In this document: positions 62,222 to 64,000 of the stretch, in pieces | Numbering within the stretch: position 1 is the stretch's first letter | How the letters are laid out: each line of letters opens with the position of its first letter | Source of the DNA: Tetrahymena thermophila SB210 | Lineage: Eukaryota > Ciliophora > Oligohymenophorea > Hymenostomatida > Tetrahymenidae | Length of the DNA stretch: 64,000 nt | Direction of reading: 5' to 3' | Assembly: GCF_000189635.1 (NCBI RefSeq) | Contig: NW_002476559.1 | Location: 992,001-1,056,000, forward strand | Notes under the pieces: model-generated | What the model saw: the letters and a program-made list of their open reading frames with translations, nothing else | Told to the model about the DNA's origin: nothing | Databases searched by the model: none | Position numbers and translations under genes: made by a program

Positions 62222-64000
62222 ATGTTAAACAAGTCATTGAGACTTAATGGGCTAGCAGCATAAAGTTAGTTTTAAAATACTTAGTAACTAGAAAAGTAAA
62301 CTACATCCTCAGTTAATAATAACAGTGAACTTTAGGATGTGATGAGCTTTAGCATACCTTAGAATTAGAGACTTTAAACTCCGAATAGCAAAAGTATTCA
62401 AATTACATAACAAGTAAAGTATCCTAATAACAATGAAGTATTAAGAGAAAATAACAAAACACCAAGAAGATAAATGACCTTTGATTAAAAGAATGCTGTC
62501 CATAAGATTCTTTCTCCTTTTAAAAAGTACAATTGATTATTTTTTATCACTGATAAAAAAATTTATGCAATTTAATAATTAAATAGATATAGTGAACATA
62601 ATTTTTAGCCTCTTGCATCAAGTAGGACTTAGAGATCAATAACATAAAATGGATAATTAAAAATTGATATTTCTCCTGTCAAAAAAGTACCATTTTATCT
62701 TAAATTTAATTTATTTTTAAGTGACTTACGACAAACAAAAATAAAAAATAAATAAAAAAGTCTGATATACTTTCTCGCAGCTAGTGTTTTATTAGTAAAA
62801 TTGATTAAGAAACTTTTATGAACATAAATACTCCTGTGAAATCACATTAAAGGCTAAATATGTAAATAAATAAATAAATTTATTAATATAATTTACTTTT
62901 ACTGTTAAAAAAATAATGTTAGCATATATTTATTGCTTTAATTATAATTTCATTGCCATTTAGTTATGATTTATGTTATTACAAATAGGACTCCATAGTA
63001 AAAGAAGCAAATGCAATAGAAATAGTATCAGGTTATGATTGATAATTTTACAAAGCACCAGAATGAATTGGACATGTATTAAAAATTAATAGATGAAAAA
63101 ACTAGGGAGAAAATATTACTTTAAAAAGATGTTCATGAAATTAAAAAAGAAATATCTCTAGTAAAAGAAGATATATTTAAGCTATAGAAATCTAAGTAGA
63201 ATTTTAAAGATGAAAATAATAAATTTAGAAAGAATTTAGAGAAGCTTAATTCAGAAAAGCTCACTATTCAGCATGAGGATAAAAATATAGCTTCAGATAT
63301 CATTAATCTAGAAGAGTAAATTGATGATATCAAATTCAAGGCTAAAGAAATTTCTGATAAAATATTATTGGAGTCAGATGTTATAAAAGATTTAACCGAG
63401 AGAATCAAACAGTATAAAAAATCATATTAAACCTTATCAGTAATTTATTTAATTAATTAATCAATAAATAAATCAATTAATATTTCTTAATTTTTATTTA
63501 TTTTTCTGTTTATTTTTCATAAAATAAATTTTTTTCAGTCTAAATTTTTGAACACTAAAATTATTCTTAATTATTTATTATGCAATTAACTCATGATTAA
63601 TAATAAAATTGAGAGTTTTTTCATTTTATAAATTACTAATAACTTAATAAATAAAAAAATAAAGAAAGATAAAGATCACACTAGGAATGAGTTACTAAAA
63701 TCATGTAAATAAATGTAAAGACTAGAGACAAAGTTAATTTAATATGTAATTTTAATTTATTATTTTAAATATAATATAAAATTTTTATGAAATCAGTTCA
63801 TTAAATATTCTAAAAAAATATATTTGAAATGTGAATTAATTTCCATTAATTCAATAAATGAATGAATGAATCATACTTTTATTCTTTTTTCTAGAAAAAT
63901 TAATTGATATTAAAACTAAAGATTAACTCTCAAAAATTACAATTAATTATAATTAATTATATGAAAGTTAGTCATTTTTTTATATACCCAGAAACTAATT
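62222..64000 (+). CDS. Coiled-coil protein, 3' end outside the window
   Basis: Exons 62222-62526, 62587-62686, 62761-62861 and 62989-63439 fit frame exactly and give about 319 residues. A further exon probably starts at 63665 (DKDHTRNELLKS), and another may start near 63897, but their boundaries are not settled. Residues 1-165 are Ser/Gln/Asn/Thr-rich, with recurring SP/TP-type sites (ILSPFKKY, DISPVKK, NTPVKS) that could be phosphorylated by proline-directed kinases. From about 170 onward the protein is a Lys/Glu/Leu/Ile coiled coil (QYQVMIDNFTKHQNELD ...). No family is recognised. A structural role, for example in the cytoskeleton, is conceivable but not shown by the sequence. Confidence 0.72.

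Overview
This window looks like macronuclear DNA of a Tetrahymena-type (oligohymenophorean) ciliate. It is very AT-rich. Genes read through many in-frame TAA and TAG codons and stop only at TGA. In the short SF3B5 gene, TAG sits where the human protein has conserved glutamines (the Q of SQxEHL and of QPCGPP), so TAA and TAG are read as Gln. Introns are GT...AG, mostly 40-100 bp, with a few over 1 kb. All gene models below were hand-built with this code. Reading frame across each listed splice junction was checked by arithmetic on exon lengths.

Layout, left to right: (1) 1090-4741 (+), a two-TM Cache/HAMP receptor-like protein. (2) 5844-7814 (+), an E2 of the BIRC6/UBE2O type with an MGC N-terminus. 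(3) 9000-13524 (-), a Sen1/senataxin-like SF1 helicase with a long Gln/Asn-rich tail. (4) 13926-16238 (-), an unrecognised acidic and coiled-coil protein. (5) 16734-21654 (+), a coiled coil joined to a six-TM channel-like protein. (6) 22176-22445 (-), splicing factor SF3B5. (7) 23445-23789 (-), a 76-residue single-TM protein. (8) 24351-27036 (+), a calcium-dependent protein kinase. (9) 29187-33385 (-), a three-repeat MYB protein whose gene has a 1.4 kb intron. Then comes a 10.7 kb stretch (33386-44095) with no convincing gene. (10) 44096-47021 (+), dipeptidyl peptidase III. (11) 47361-50537 (+), an intronless 1058-residue unknown protein. (12) 51354-58527 (+), a 2005-residue helical and coiled-coil protein. 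(13) 59361-60815 (-), a TruA/PUS1-family pseudouridine synthase. (14) 62222 to past the window end (+), a coiled-coil protein.

The genes are independent nuclear genes, not an operon. They cover signalling (Cache/HAMP protein, CDPK, channel-like protein), RNA metabolism (helicase, SF3B5, pseudouridine synthase), protein turnover (E2, DPP III) and transcription (MYB). I see no rRNA or tRNA gene, CRISPR array, insertion sequence, transposase, telomeric repeat or chromosome breakage sequence. The items most worth a second look are: competing splice acceptors that would include or remove the helicase tail; repeated short motifs in that tail; the probably lipid-anchored giant-type E2 module; the CDPK whose DFG motif reads DWG; and the MYB gene with its long intron and very long upstream non-coding region, which contains a G+C-richer island.
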